Positions 13,844 to 22,062 of a stretch of 64,000 nt of DNA are shown here, in pieces. Position numbers and translations under genes: made by a program. Origin of the DNA: Bacillus zhangzhouensis (GTDB taxonomy: Bacteria > Bacillota > Bacilli > Bacillales > Bacillaceae); the NCBI GenBank assembly GCA_025809375.1, contig CP099514.1, positions 1,426,001 to 1,490,000 on the forward strand, in the 5' to 3' direction. Each line of letters opens with the position of its first letter. The stretch's first letter is position 1. The notes beneath the pieces were generated by a model. That model was given only the letters and a program-made list of their open reading frames with translations, made no database searches and was not told where the DNA came from.

Positions 13844-13873
13844 AAGAGCGCCCTAAAAGGCGTTCTTTTCTTT
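13844..13873 (+). terminator. terminator after polC
   Basis: AAGAGCGCC (13844-13852) pairs with GGCGTTCTT (13859-13867, one wobble) and is followed by a T-rich stretch. It isolates polC from the carbohydrate island. Confidence 0.75.
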
Positions 13874-14194
13874 ATATATACAATAATTTTATTATGTCAA
13901 CTAATAAAGATTTCCTGAAAACTGGAATTATTTTCTTATTCATTCATATATCTTGATTTAGCGTGATGTGTTAAGAGAAGAGATTGTATGTCATTCTTTC
14001 TACCCAAATAGAGCTCAAAAGAGAATTTCGCCGTCTGAAATGTTCTCAAGTGACATATGATCATTCTGGGTACAGTCGGAAGGAGCATCAAGAGAAAACC
14101 TTCGGTGAGCGTAAAGCTGATTGCTGTTTACTATGTTTATTTTTGAAACATATTTGATTCTTTTCAAAACTGTACAGATCACGATTTGAAGTAT
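13874..14194 (+). promoter_or_regulatory. Upstream region of the cellulase genes
   Basis: About 320 bp without a convincing gene. An inverted repeat TTTTGAA (14141-14147) / TTCAAAA (14163-14169) could be an operator. No canonical sigma-A pair with good spacing and no clear catabolite-response (cre) site with a central CG could be identified by eye, so the promoter of the cellulase genes remains unplaced. A strong ribosome site follows at 14195-14206. Confidence 0.3.
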
Positions 14195-14214
14195 AAAAGG
14201 AGGTGGTTCGTCTA

Positions 14215-14253
14215 TTGATCAATGTTTCACTAAAAAGAAGGGGTGAGCAATAG
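14215..14253 (+). other. 12-codon ORF after a strong ribosome site, at the GH9 start
   Basis: AAAAGGAGGTGG (14195-14206) is the best ribosome site of the island. With ideal spacing it is followed by TTG 14215, which opens MINVSLKRRGEQ and stops at 14251-14253, in a different frame from GH9. Removing one G of the GGGG tract at 14240-14243 would fuse it in frame to the GH9 protein (MINVSLKRRVSNREMASYNY). So it is either a leader peptide coupled to GH9 translation or the real GH9 N-terminus broken by one base. Confidence 0.45.
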
Positions 14254-14257
14254 AGAA

Positions 14258-16108
14258 ATGGCATCTTACAACTATGTAGAGGTTCTACAAAAATCCATGC
14301 TGTTTTATGAAGCGCAGCGGTCAGGCCGGCTTCCGGAAAGTAATCGTCTTAACTGGCGGGGAGATTCTGGACTAGAGGACGGGAAGGATGTTGGCCATGA
14401 CTTAACTGGCGGCTGGTATGATGCAGGAGATCATATGAAATTTGGGCTTCCGATGGCTTACTCAGCAACCGTGCTTGCATGGACAGTGTATGAATACAGA
14501 GAAGCTTATGAAGAGGCGGAGCTGCTTGATGAGATACTAGATCAAATCAAGTGGGCAACGGATTATTTCTTGAAAGCACATACAGGACCGAATGAATTTT
14601 GGGCGCAAGTAGGGGATGGAAACGCCGATCATGCTTGGTGGGGGCCAGCAGAAGTGATGCCGATGAGCCGGCCAGCTTTTAAAATTGATGAACATTGTCC
14701 TGGAACAGAAGTAGCTGCACAAACAGCGGCGGCTTTAGCAGCAGGTTCTATCATTTTTAAAGAAACAGATGCGTCTTATGCAGCAAATCTTTTGACGCAT
14801 GCCAAACAGCTATATGCATTTGCTGACCAATATCGCGGCAAATATACAGATTGTGTCACCAATGCGCAGCCATTTTACAACTCATGGAGCGGCTATATTG
14901 ACGAACTTATTTGGGGCGGAATCTGGCTGTACTTGGCGACAAATGAAGAAACCTATTTAAACCAGGCATTAAAAGCGGTAGAGGAATGGCCGAAGGATTG
15001 GGATTATACGTTTACCATGTCATGGGACAATATTTTTTTTGCTTCACAAATCTTACTTGCAAGAATTACGAAAGAGAACAGATTTATAGAATCGGCAGAG
15101 CGCAATCTTGATTACTGGACCACAGGTCTTGTTCGAAATGGAAAAGTAGAAAGAATCACCTATACGCCTGGCGGTTTGGCATGGCTTGATCAATGGGGTT
15201 CACTTCGTTATGCCGCAAATGCAGCATTTTTAGCCTTTGTCTATGCTGATTGGGTAACTGATCAAGAAAAGAAGAATCGATACCAATCGTTTGCGGTCAA
15301 GCAAACGCACTATATGCTAGGTGATAATCCGCTGAATAGAAGCTACGTCGTTGGGTTTGGCCAGAATCCGCCGAAGCACCCGCACCACCGTACTGCACAT
15401 GGCTCATGGTCTAACCAACTGACAAATCCACCTTATCACCGGCACACTCTTTATGGAGCGCTTGTTGGGGGTCCTAATGCACAGGATCAATATGAAGATG
15501 ACATCTCTAATTATATATCTAACGAGGTGGCGACTGATTATAATGCCGCCTTTACTGGAAATATCGCTAAAATGGTGCAGCTGTTTGGTCAAGGACAATC
15601 AAAGCTGCCAAATTTCCCGCCTAAAGAACAAGCGGAGGATGAGTTTTTTGTAGAGGCAGCTGTGATGCATAACGATACAACATCTACTCAAGTGAAAGCA
15701 GTGCTGTACAACCGTTCCGGCTGGCCGGCAAGAAGCAGTCAAACGCTCTCCTTTAGATATTACGTGAATCTGAGCGAGGTTTTTGCAAAGGGATTCACTG
15801 AAAAGGATATTCAAGTGACAGCAGTCTACAATGAAGGCGCTTCATTGTCGCCTTTAAAGGTATATGACGCATCTGCCCGTATCTATTTTGCGGAAATCGA
15901 TTTTACGGGTGTTGCTATTTTTCCTGGAGGAGAATCTGAGCATAAGAAGGAAATACAATTTCGATTATCTGCTCCAAACGGATCGAATGTATGGGATGCT
16001 TCAAATGATTATTCCTATCAAGGATTAACATTCAATATGCAGAAAACAACAAAGATTCCTGTCTTTGACGATGGTGTTTTAGTATTTGGCACACTTCCAG
16101 ACAAATAA
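14258..16108 (+). CDS. GH9 cellulase (endoglucanase/processive endoglucanase) with CBM3c-like module
   Basis: Hydrolyses beta-1,4-glucan. The catalytic (alpha/alpha)6 domain spans about residues 1-440: GGWYDAGDHMKFG holds the base Asp pair (D55, D58 from ATG 14258), then the HRTAHGSW histidine block and NEVATDYNAAFTGN with the acid Glu. A CBM3c-type module follows (about 460-615; DEFFVEAAV...NRSGWPARSS...YVNLSEVF), the arrangement of processive GH9 enzymes. Upstream starts GTG 14243 (621 residues) or, if a base is extra, TTG 14215 are possible; 14258 has GGGGTGA 11 bases upstream. No start gives a hydrophobic signal peptide, which is odd for a cellulase. It is followed after 23-32 bp by GH48. 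Function confident; start uncertain. Confidence 0.9.
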   Translation: MASYNYVEVLQKSMLFYEAQRSGRLPESNRLNWRGDSGLEDGKDVGHDLTGGWYDAGDHMKFGLPMAYSATVLAWTVYEYREAYEEAELLDEILDQIKWATDYFLKAHTGPNEFWAQVGDGNADHAWWGPAEVMPMSRPAFKIDEHCPGTEVAAQTAAALAAGSIIFKETDASYAANLLTHAKQLYAFADQYRGKYTDCVTNAQPFYNSWSGYIDELIWGGIWLYLATNEETYLNQALKAVEEWPKDWDYTFTMSWDNIFFASQILLARITKENRFIESAERNLDYWTTGLVRNGKVERITYTPGGLAWLDQWGSLRYAANAAFLAFVYADWVTDQEKKNRYQSFAVKQTHYMLGDNPLNRSYVVGFGQNPPKHPHHRTAHGSWSNQLTNPPYHRHTLYGALVGGPNAQDQYEDDISNYISNEVATDYNAAFTGNIAKMVQLFGQGQSKLPNFPPKEQAEDEFFVEAAVMHNDTTSTQVKAVLYNRSGWPARSSQTLSFRYYVNLSEVFAKGFTEKDIQVTAVYNEGASLSPLKVYDASARIYFAEIDFTGVAIFPGGESEHKKEIQFRLSAPNGSNVWDASNDYSYQGLTFNMQKTTKIPVFDDGVLVFGTLPDK

Positions 16109-16140
16109 AAATCAACGATTTTATTGAAAGGATGAAGGAC

Positions 16141-18246
16141 TTGTCAAACAAAGAACGATTTTTAACGCTTTATCATCAAATCAAAAGCGATGCGAATGGC
16201 TATTTTTCACCAGAAGGAATTCCGTATCATTCAATTGAGACGCTCATTTGCGAAGCGCCTGATTACGGGCATATGACAACTTCAGAAGCGTATAGCTATT
16301 GGCTGTGGCTTGAGGTGCTGTACGGACATTACACAGGGGATTGGAGCAAATTAGAGGCAGCTTGGGACAATATGGAGAAGTACATCATCCCAGTCAATGA
16401 AGATGGACGTGATGAGCAACCGCATATGAGTGCTTATAATCCGTCCAGTCCAGCCACATACGCAGCAGAGAAACCATTTCCAGATCAATACCCAAGCCAG
16501 TTAACCGGTGCTCGTCCTGCTGGTCAAGATCCAATTGATAGTGAATTGAAATCAACTTATGGAACGAATGAAACGTATTTAATGCACTGGCTCCTTGACG
16601 TAGATAACTGGTATGGCTATGGAAACTTGCTCAACCCATCACATACAGCCGCATATGTGAACACATTCCAGCGTGGTCCACAGGAATCTGTATGGGAATC
16701 CATCCCTCATCCATCACAAGACGATAAATCTTTTGGCAAGCCGAATGAAGGCTTCATGAGCTTGTTCACAAAAGAAAATCAAGCTCCAGCTGCTCAGTGG
16801 CGCTATACGAATGCAACGGATGCTGATGCACGTGCAATACAAGCGATGTATTGGGCAAAGGAACTCGGCTATAATCGGTCAGCTTATCTTAATAAAGCGA
16901 AAAAAATGGGGGATTTCCTCCGTTACGGCATGTACGATAAATATTTTCAAGCGATTGGAAGTGGGAAGCAGGGTAATCCGTATCCTGGAAGCGGAAAGGG
17001 AGCTTGTCATTACTTAATGGCATGGTATACCTCTTGGGGCGGAGGACTCGGGGAGTATGCAAACTGGTCATGGCGTATCGGAGCGAGTCATTGCCATCAG
17101 GGATATCAAAATCCTGTCGCCGCTTATGCTTTATCCTCAGATAAAGGAGGCTTAAAGCCATCTTCAGCTACCGGGGCAAGCGATTGGAAAACCACATTAA
17201 AGAGACAGCTTGAATTTTACGTATGGCTTCAATCGAAAGAGGGTGCCATAGCAGGCGGCGCAACCAATAGCTGGAATGGAGACTATAGCGCTTATCCGGC
17301 AGGAAGAAGTACTTTTTATGATATGGCATATGAAGATGCACCTGTTTACCTTGACCCGCCTTCAAATAACTGGTTTGGAATGCAGGCGTGGCCAATGGAG
17401 CGTGTAGCAGAGGTTTATTATATTTTTATGAAAGATGGAGAAAAAACATCCGAAAATGTTCAAATGGCCAAATCTGTCGTGACAAAATGGGTCAACTATG
17501 CCTTAGATTACATTTTTATCGGCAGCCGTCCTGTGTCGGATGAAGAGGGTTATTTCTTAGATGAGCAAGGACAAAGAATTCTAGGAGGAACAAACGTTTC
17601 GGTTGCGACAACAAGTGCGCCGGGAGAGTTTTGGCTTCCAGGAAATATAGCTTGGAGCGGACAGCCTGATACTTGGAATGGATTCCAGTCTGCAACAGGA
17701 AATCCAAATTTAACTGCTGTAACAAAAGATCCAGCTCAGGATACGGGTGTATTAGGAAGTCTTGCCAAAGCTTTGATATTCTTTGCTGCAGCGACAAAGC
17801 TGGAAACAGGTGATTATACAGCGCTTGGTGCAAGAGCGAAAAATGCAGCCGCGCAGCTCCTAGAGGTTGCATGGAATTACAATGATGGCGTGGGCATTGT
17901 GACAGAGGAAGAAAAAGAAGACTATGACCGTTTCTTTAGAAAAGAAGTGTATTTCCCAAATGGTTGGAACGGGACATTTGGTCAAGGAAATCAAATTCCT
18001 GGAGCCAGTACCATTCCTTCTGATCCGCAGCGGGGAGGTAACGGGGTCTATACGAGTTTTGCAGATATTCGTCCAGACATTAAACAAGATCCTGCATGGT
18101 CTTCACTCGAGAGTAAATATCAGGCTTCATTTAATGAAACAACGGGCAAATGGGAGAACGGGGCGCCGGTTTTCACCTATCACCGCTTCTGGTCTCAAGT
18201 GGATATGGCCACTGCCTATGCTGAATATCATCGTCTTATCAACTAA
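16141..18246 (+). CDS. GH48 reducing-end-acting cellobiohydrolase (exoglucanase)
   Basis: Processive release of cellobiose from cellulose chain ends; classic partner of GH9 enzymes. The whole product (701 residues from TTG 16141; 704 from ATG 16132) is one GH48 catalytic domain, with no CBM or dockerin. Signatures: GIPYHSIETLICEAPDYGHMTTSEA (catalytic Glu38 in the CEAPDYGH block), YLMHWLLDVDNWYGYGN, NTFQRGPQESVWESIPHPS, AIQAMYWAKE, ATNSWNGDY, LEWSGQPDTW-type IAWSGQPDTWNGF, and YHRFWSQVDMA at the end. I prefer TTG 16141 because AAAGGATGA lies at correct spacing, whereas ATG 16132 sits directly on that site. There is no signal peptide from either start. Probably co-transcribed with GH9. Confidence 0.93.
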   Translation: MSNKERFLTLYHQIKSDANGYFSPEGIPYHSIETLICEAPDYGHMTTSEAYSYWLWLEVLYGHYTGDWSKLEAAWDNMEKYIIPVNEDGRDEQPHMSAYNPSSPATYAAEKPFPDQYPSQLTGARPAGQDPIDSELKSTYGTNETYLMHWLLDVDNWYGYGNLLNPSHTAAYVNTFQRGPQESVWESIPHPSQDDKSFGKPNEGFMSLFTKENQAPAAQWRYTNATDADARAIQAMYWAKELGYNRSAYLNKAKKMGDFLRYGMYDKYFQAIGSGKQGNPYPGSGKGACHYLMAWYTSWGGGLGEYANWSWRIGASHCHQGYQNPVAAYALSSDKGGLKPSSATGASDWKTTLKRQLEFYVWLQSKEGAIAGGATNSWNGDYSAYPAGRSTFYDMAYEDAPVYLDPPSNNWFGMQAWPMERVAEVYYIFMKDGEKTSENVQMAKSVVTKWVNYALDYIFIGSRPVSDEEGYFLDEQGQRILGGTNVSVATTSAPGEFWLPGNIAWSGQPDTWNGFQSATGNPNLTAVTKDPAQDTGVLGSLAKALIFFAAATKLETGDYTALGARAKNAAAQLLEVAWNYNDGVGIVTEEEKEDYDRFFRKEVYFPNGWNGTFGQGNQIPGASTIPSDPQRGGNGVYTSFADIRPDIKQDPAWSSLESKYQASFNETTGKWENGAPVFTYHRFWSQVDMATAYAEYHRLIN

Positions 18247-18257
18247 GCGGCCAAAAT

Positions 18258-18286
18258 CAAGCTGTCGGCTTCTAGCCGGCAGTTTG
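18258..18286 (+). terminator. strong hairpin after GH48
   Basis: CAAGCTGTCGGC (18258-18269) pairs with GCCGGCAGTTTG (18275-18286) with two wobbles and a five-base loop. The T run is poor, so it may be a weak terminator or an mRNA-stabilising hairpin between the GH48 and mannanase genes. Confidence 0.55.
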
Positions 18287-18326
18287 AATAGGAAATAACA
18301 ATCCAATGATGATAAGGGTGATTTTC

Positions 18327-18422
18327 ATGGTCAAAGAAAGAAGCCTTCTTCATCATTGGCACAAAGAGACGGAAAATCGAATCTCAGAGCATATACAAAG
18401 AGATCTTGTGATCAACCAATAG
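18327..18422 (+). CDS. Possible small protein, 31 residues
   Basis: ATG 18327 follows AAGGGTGA (18314-18321) at good spacing and encodes a highly charged 31-residue peptide (MVKERSLLHHWHKETENRIS...LVINQ) with helical character, four histidines and no membrane segment. It lies between GH48 and the mannanase, whose own ribosome site follows 15 bp later. I do not recognise a family. It may be a genuine small protein or a leader ORF coupled to mannanase translation; it may equally be chance, since its length gives little statistical support. Confidence 0.3.
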   Translation: MVKERSLLHHWHKETENRISEHIQRDLVINQ

Positions 18423-18452
18423 CAGGTATAGAGGTTTGTGAGGAGAATGTAA

Positions 18453-19586
18453 ATGAAAAAGTGGGCTCAAAGAGTGTCTTGCTTCATATTTGTGGCTGCT
18501 ATATGGTCCGGCTGGTTTTCGCTTACGATTAAGGCCACCGCTTATGTGAAGACGTCTGGTACACAATTTACGCTGAACGATCAACCATTTTACTTCGCCG
18601 GCACAAATAATTACTATTTTCATTACAAATCTAAAAAAATGGTAGATGCAGTGTTCGACGATATGAAAGCAATGAATTTAAAGGTCATACGGATTTGGGG
18701 CTTTCACGACGGGACCCCTCAAGAAAACTCAGTCTTACAATCTAGTCCAGGTGTCTATGAAGAATCGGGTTTTCAAAAATTAGATTACGCGATTTATAAA
18801 GCAGGACAGGAAGGAATAAAGCTTGTCATCCCACTAGTGAATAATTGGGATGACTTTGGCGGTATGAATCAATATGTGAAGTGGTTCGGGGCAGGATCGC
18901 ATGATGCCTTTTATACAGATTCTCGTATTCAAAAAGCTTACAAAAATTATGTGCGCTATGTATTAGAAAGAACCAATACGTATACAGGTGTTCAATATAA
19001 AGACGATCCAGCTATTATGACCTGGGAATTAGCCAATGAGCCGCGCATGCAGTCAGATCCAACCGGAAATGTACTGGTCAAATGGGCAGATGAAATGAGT
19101 ACATGGATCAAATCGCTTGATCGTCACCATCTTGTTGCAGTAGGAGATGAAGGATTCTTTCGCATACCAGGACATGAAGACTGGTTTTACGGAGGCGGAG
19201 AAGGCGTCGATTGGGATCGTTTGACATCTCTTCCTCATATCGATTATGGAACCTATCATCTGTACCCAGATCACTGGAACAAGTCTGCTGCCTGGGGAGT
19301 AAAATGGATTGAAGACCATATCACCCGCGGGAAGTCAATCGGAAAACCAGTTGTGCTAGAAGAGTTTGGCTATCAAAATCAATCAGCTCGTCCTGACGTT
19401 TATCGAAGCTGGCTGTCAGCGGTAGAGCGGCTCGGAGGAGCTGGCAGTCAATTTTGGATTTTAACAAGCATTCAGGACGATGACTCGCTCTATCCGGATT
19501 ATGACGGTTTCCGCATCATAAAAGGTAGCAGGGAGGCAGCACTTATCAGTGAACATGCGAAAAGAATGAATGAAAAGAACAGATGA
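18453..19586 (+). CDS. GH5 endo-1,4-beta-mannanase, secreted
   Basis: Cleaves beta-1,4-mannan backbones in (gluco/galacto)mannans outside the cell. The 377-residue product starts with a signal peptide (MKKWAQRVSCFIFVAAIWSG, cleavage probably near the ATA-YVKTSG junction at about residue 30). A single TIM-barrel GH5 domain of the subfamily-7 mannanase type follows: FYFAGTNNYYFHYKS, KVIRIWGFHDG, acid/base Glu in IMTWELANEPR (about residue 196), YGTYHLYPDHW, nucleophile Glu in VVLEEFGYQNQ (about residue 303) and QFWILTS. Start ATG 18453 follows GTGAGGAGAATGTAA. No CBM. It complements the GH9/GH48 pair in plant cell wall degradation. Mannanase specificity is inferred from family resemblance. Confidence 0.92.
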   Translation: MKKWAQRVSCFIFVAAIWSGWFSLTIKATAYVKTSGTQFTLNDQPFYFAGTNNYYFHYKSKKMVDAVFDDMKAMNLKVIRIWGFHDGTPQENSVLQSSPGVYEESGFQKLDYAIYKAGQEGIKLVIPLVNNWDDFGGMNQYVKWFGAGSHDAFYTDSRIQKAYKNYVRYVLERTNTYTGVQYKDDPAIMTWELANEPRMQSDPTGNVLVKWADEMSTWIKSLDRHHLVAVGDEGFFRIPGHEDWFYGGGEGVDWDRLTSLPHIDYGTYHLYPDHWNKSAAWGVKWIEDHITRGKSIGKPVVLEEFGYQNQSARPDVYRSWLSAVERLGGAGSQFWILTSIQDDDSLYPDYDGFRIIKGSREAALISEHAKRMNEKNR

Positions 19587-19615
19587 TGAAAACCTGCTGA
19601 ATAAGGAACTTCATT

Positions 19616-19644
19616 TGCATAAAAATATTGGATATGGTATAGTT
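19616..19644 (+). promoter_or_regulatory. sigma-A promoter of the rimP-nusA-infB operon
   Basis: TTGCAT (19616-19621) and TATAGT (19639-19644) are separated by 17 bp. It lies about 180 bp before rimP and directs a long structured leader. Confidence 0.7.
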
Positions 19645-19651
19645 TTTATGG

Positions 19652-19780
19652 AAATGCTAACGATTACCGAGACAAGAGTGGGGAAACCCGCTCTTTTGTA
19701 TTGAACAGGCAATTTTTGTCTCGACATTATTCATCCGTTTTCTGCTCCCCCTGCTCTCACATAAAGCAGGGTTTTTATGC
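19652..19780 (+). promoter_or_regulatory. rimP-nusA operon leader with terminator-like hairpins (attenuator)
   Basis: The leader contains AAGAGTGGGG/CCGCTCTT (about 19672-19696, followed by TTGT) and a terminator-shaped hairpin CCCTGCT (19750-19756) / AGCAGGG (19766-19772) with a TTTTT run, both before the rimP ribosome site. In B. subtilis NusA is known to autoregulate this operon by attenuation in the leader. The hairpin plus U tract here fits that mechanism; the alternative antiterminator pairing was not worked out. Confidence 0.6.
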
Positions 19781-19826
19781 AGAATGATTGATAAGAGCGT
19801 TTATCGAAAGCACAAGGAGGAAGAGA

Positions 19827-20300
19827 ATGAGCAAAAAAGTAGTGGATGTCGTAAGCGAAATGGTGCAGCCAATTTTAGATGGCTTACAGCTTGAACTCGT
19901 TGATGTTGAATTTGTCAAAGAGGGTCAAAACTGGTTCCTTCGCGTGTTTATTGACTCTGATAAAGGTGTCGATATCGAAGAGTGTGCCAAAGTGAGCGAA
20001 GCCTTGAGCGAAAAGCTTGATGAGGCAGATCCGATTACCCAAAACTACTTTCTTGAAGTATCCTCTCCTGGAGCGGAGCGCCCATTAAAGAAAAAAGCTG
20101 ATTTTGAAAAAGCACTAGGAAAAAATGTTTTCATGAAAACATATGAACCAATTGATGGTGAAAAAGCATTTGAAGGTGAGCTTACAAGCTTTGATGGTGA
20201 GATTGCAACAGTGACAGTGAAGATCAAGACAAGAAAGAAAGAGATCCATATTCCATACGAAAAAATAGCTAACGCAAGATTAGCCGTTTCGTTCAATTAA
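19827..20300 (+). CDS. rimP: Ribosome maturation factor RimP
   Basis: Binds the 30S precursor and assists assembly around S12 before initiation. ATG 19827 follows CAAGGAGGAAGAG and gives 157 residues ([20 protein letters not shown]), matching B. subtilis YlxS. An in-frame ATG at 19788 would add 13 residues without a ribosome site. Signatures: [27 protein letters not shown] and [20 protein letters not shown], followed by the C-terminal SH3-like domain. First gene of the rimP-nusA-rnpM-ylxQ-infB-ylxP-rbfA operon. Confidence 0.97.
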   Translation: MSKKVVDVVSEMVQPILDGLQLELVDVEFVKEGQNWFLRVFIDSDKGVDIEECAKVSEALSEKLDEADPITQNYFLEVSSPGAERPLKKKADFEKALGKNVFMKTYEPIDGEKAFEGELTSFDGEIATVTVKIKTRKKEIHIPYEKIANARLAVSFN

Positions 20301-20332
20301 CCTTTTCATTGATATAAGGGGGAACCATAAAA

Positions 20333-21448
20333 ATGAGTAGTGAGTTGTTAGATGCCCTGACTGTTCTTGAGAAAGAGAAGGGTATTAGTAAAGAAATTAT
20401 CATTGAAGCGATAGAAGCTGCACTCATTTCTGCATATAAGCGTAATTTTAATCAAGCACAAAATGTACGTGTTGATTTAAACCGCGAAACGGGAACGATT
20501 CGTGTGTTCGCAAGAAAAGATGTTGTAGATGAAGTGTATGATTCTCGCCTTGAAATCTCTGTAGATGATGCAGCCAATATGAACCCGAATTATATGGTTG
20601 GTGACGTCGTTGAGATTGAAGTCACACCAAAAGACTTTGGACGCATTGCAGCTCAGACAGCGAAACAAGTTGTGACGCAGCGTGTGAGAGAAGCAGAACG
20701 TGGTGTGATCTACACTGAGTTCATCGACCGTGAGGAAGACATTATGACGGGAATCGTTCAGCGAATTGACAGTAAATTCATTTACGTGTCACTTGGCAAA
20801 ATCGAAGCCCTTCTTCCTGTCAATGAACAAATGCCAAATGAAGAATACAAACCACATGACCGCATTAAAGTGTTCATTACAAAAGTAGAAAAAACAACAA
20901 AAGGACCACAAATTTATGTGTCTAGAACACATCCAGGTCTTTTAAAGCGTTTATTTGAAATTGAAGTACCAGAAATTTATGATGGTACTGTAGAGCTTAA
21001 ATCGGTTGCTAGAGAAGCTGGAGACCGTTCTAAAATATCTGTTCGTACAGATGACCCTGATGTTGATCCAGTTGGTTCCTGTGTTGGACCAAAAGGCCAG
21101 CGTGTACAAGCAATTGTCAACGAGCTGAAAGGCGAAAAAATTGACATTGTCCATTGGTCTAATGACCCGGTTGAATTTGTTGCCAATGCGCTGAGTCCAT
21201 CAAAAGTACTTGATGTCATTGTGAATGAAGAAGATAAGGCGACAACAGTCATTGTCCCTGATTATCAGCTGTCATTAGCGATTGGTAAAAGAGGTCAAAA
21301 TGCTCGTCTTGCAGCGAAGCTAACCAGCTGGAAAATTGACATTAAAAGCGAAACAGATGCAAGGGAACTCGGTATTTTCCCAAGAACTGAAGACTCTGAA
21401 TCTCTTTTCTTAGAGGCTGAACCAGTAGCTGAGGAATCTGACGAATAA
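20333..21448 (+). CDS. nusA: Transcription termination/antitermination factor NusA
   Basis: RNA polymerase-binding factor that increases pausing and stimulates intrinsic termination. The 371-residue product has the N-terminal RNAP-binding domain (about 1-125), S1 domain (about 135-200, GIVQRIDSKFIYVSLG), KH1 (DPVGSCVGPKGQRVQAIVNEL) and KH2 (AIGKRGQNARLAAKLTSWKI). It ends with a short acidic tail and lacks the extra C-terminal repeats of the E. coli protein, as usual for Bacillus. Start ATG 20333 follows AAGGGGGAACC. Probably autoregulates through the upstream leader. Confidence 0.98.
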   Translation: MSSELLDALTVLEKEKGISKEIIIEAIEAALISAYKRNFNQAQNVRVDLNRETGTIRVFARKDVVDEVYDSRLEISVDDAANMNPNYMVGDVVEIEVTPKDFGRIAAQTAKQVVTQRVREAERGVIYTEFIDREEDIMTGIVQRIDSKFIYVSLGKIEALLPVNEQMPNEEYKPHDRIKVFITKVEKTTKGPQIYVSRTHPGLLKRLFEIEVPEIYDGTVELKSVAREAGDRSKISVRTDDPDVDPVGSCVGPKGQRVQAIVNELKGEKIDIVHWSNDPVEFVANALSPSKVLDVIVNEEDKATTVIVPDYQLSLAIGKRGQNARLAAKLTSWKIDIKSETDARELGIFPRTEDSESLFLEAEPVAEESDE

Positions 21449-21463
21449 GAGGTGATATAAAAG

Positions 21464-21748
21464 GTGAAAAGCCGAAAAAAAATCCCGCTTAGAAAGTGCG
21501 TCGTGACGGGAGAAATGAAACCAAAGAAAGAACTGATCCGTGTTGTTCGTTCTAAAGAAGGTGAAGTGTCTGTAGACGTTACCGGAAAAAAGAACGGACG
21601 CGGAGCTTACCTTTCTCTCGATAAAGAAACCATTCTTGCGGCAAAGAACAAACGCAGTTTACAGCAGCAATTTCAGACACAGATTGACGAACATATATTT
21701 GAAGAATTACTAGAACTAGCTGAAAAGGTGAAAAAACCGAATGAATGA
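21464..21748 (+). CDS. rnpM: RNase P modulator RnpM (YlxR, DUF448)
   Basis: Small RNA-binding protein of the YlxR family; in B. subtilis it binds RNase P RNA and dampens its activity. The 94-residue basic product carries the family block [21 protein letters not shown] and [10 protein letters not shown]. Start GTG 21464 has AAGAGGTGAT seven bases upstream. Its end overlaps the ylxQ start by eight bases, so the two are translationally coupled. Confidence 0.93.
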   Translation: MKSRKKIPLRKCVVTGEMKPKKELIRVVRSKEGEVSVDVTGKKNGRGAYLSLDKETILAAKNKRSLQQQFQTQIDEHIFEELLELAEKVKKPNE

Positions 21749-22043
21749 ATCTGAATGGTATCCTTTGCTTGGTCTAGCAAATCGAGCTCGTAAAGTCGTG
21801 TCAGGAGAAGATCTGGTGATCAAAGAAATTAGACATGCGCGTGCTAAGCTGGTTCTTGTTGCAGCAGATGCCTCACCGAACACAGAGAAAAAGGTATCTG
21901 ACAAATGCAAATTTTATAATGTTCCGGTTAGAAAAGTTGAAGACCGTTCCGTTCTCGGACGTTCTATTGGGAAAGAAGCTCGCGTAGTTGTCGCAGTCAC
22001 TGACCAAGGCTTCGCTAAGAAGCTCATAAGCTTGCTCGATTAA
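21741..22043 (+). CDS. ylxQ: L7Ae-family K-turn RNA-binding protein YlxQ
   Basis: Member of the ribosomal L7Ae/L30e fold family, which binds kink-turn RNA. The 100-residue protein has the [38 protein letters not shown] layout and the [14 protein letters not shown] end typical of the family. Physiological target is not established. It overlaps rnpM by eight bases and precedes infB by 19 bp in the nusA operon. Confidence 0.92.
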   Translation: MNESEWYPLLGLANRARKVVSGEDLVIKEIRHARAKLVLVAADASPNTEKKVSDKCKFYNVPVRKVEDRSVLGRSIGKEARVVVAVTDQGFAKKLISLLD

Positions 22044-22062
22044 TTTATTTGGGGGTGAACGA

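Noticed and set aside
14075-14135. Possible c-di-GMP-type riboswitch (AAAACC...GAGCGTAAAGC) before the cellulase genes
   Set aside because: Only short fragments resemble the consensus, and the paired helices and GCAAACC core are absent.
14087-14146. Signal-peptide-like frame IKRKPSVSVKLIAVYYVYF upstream of GH9
   Set aside because: It has no start codon with a usable ribosome site and ends at a stop about 100 bp before GH9, so it cannot supply the missing signal peptide as written.
17516-17872. Minus-strand ORF of 118 codons inside GH48
   Set aside because: It lies opposite a well-conserved coding region, has no ribosome site and matches no recognisable protein.
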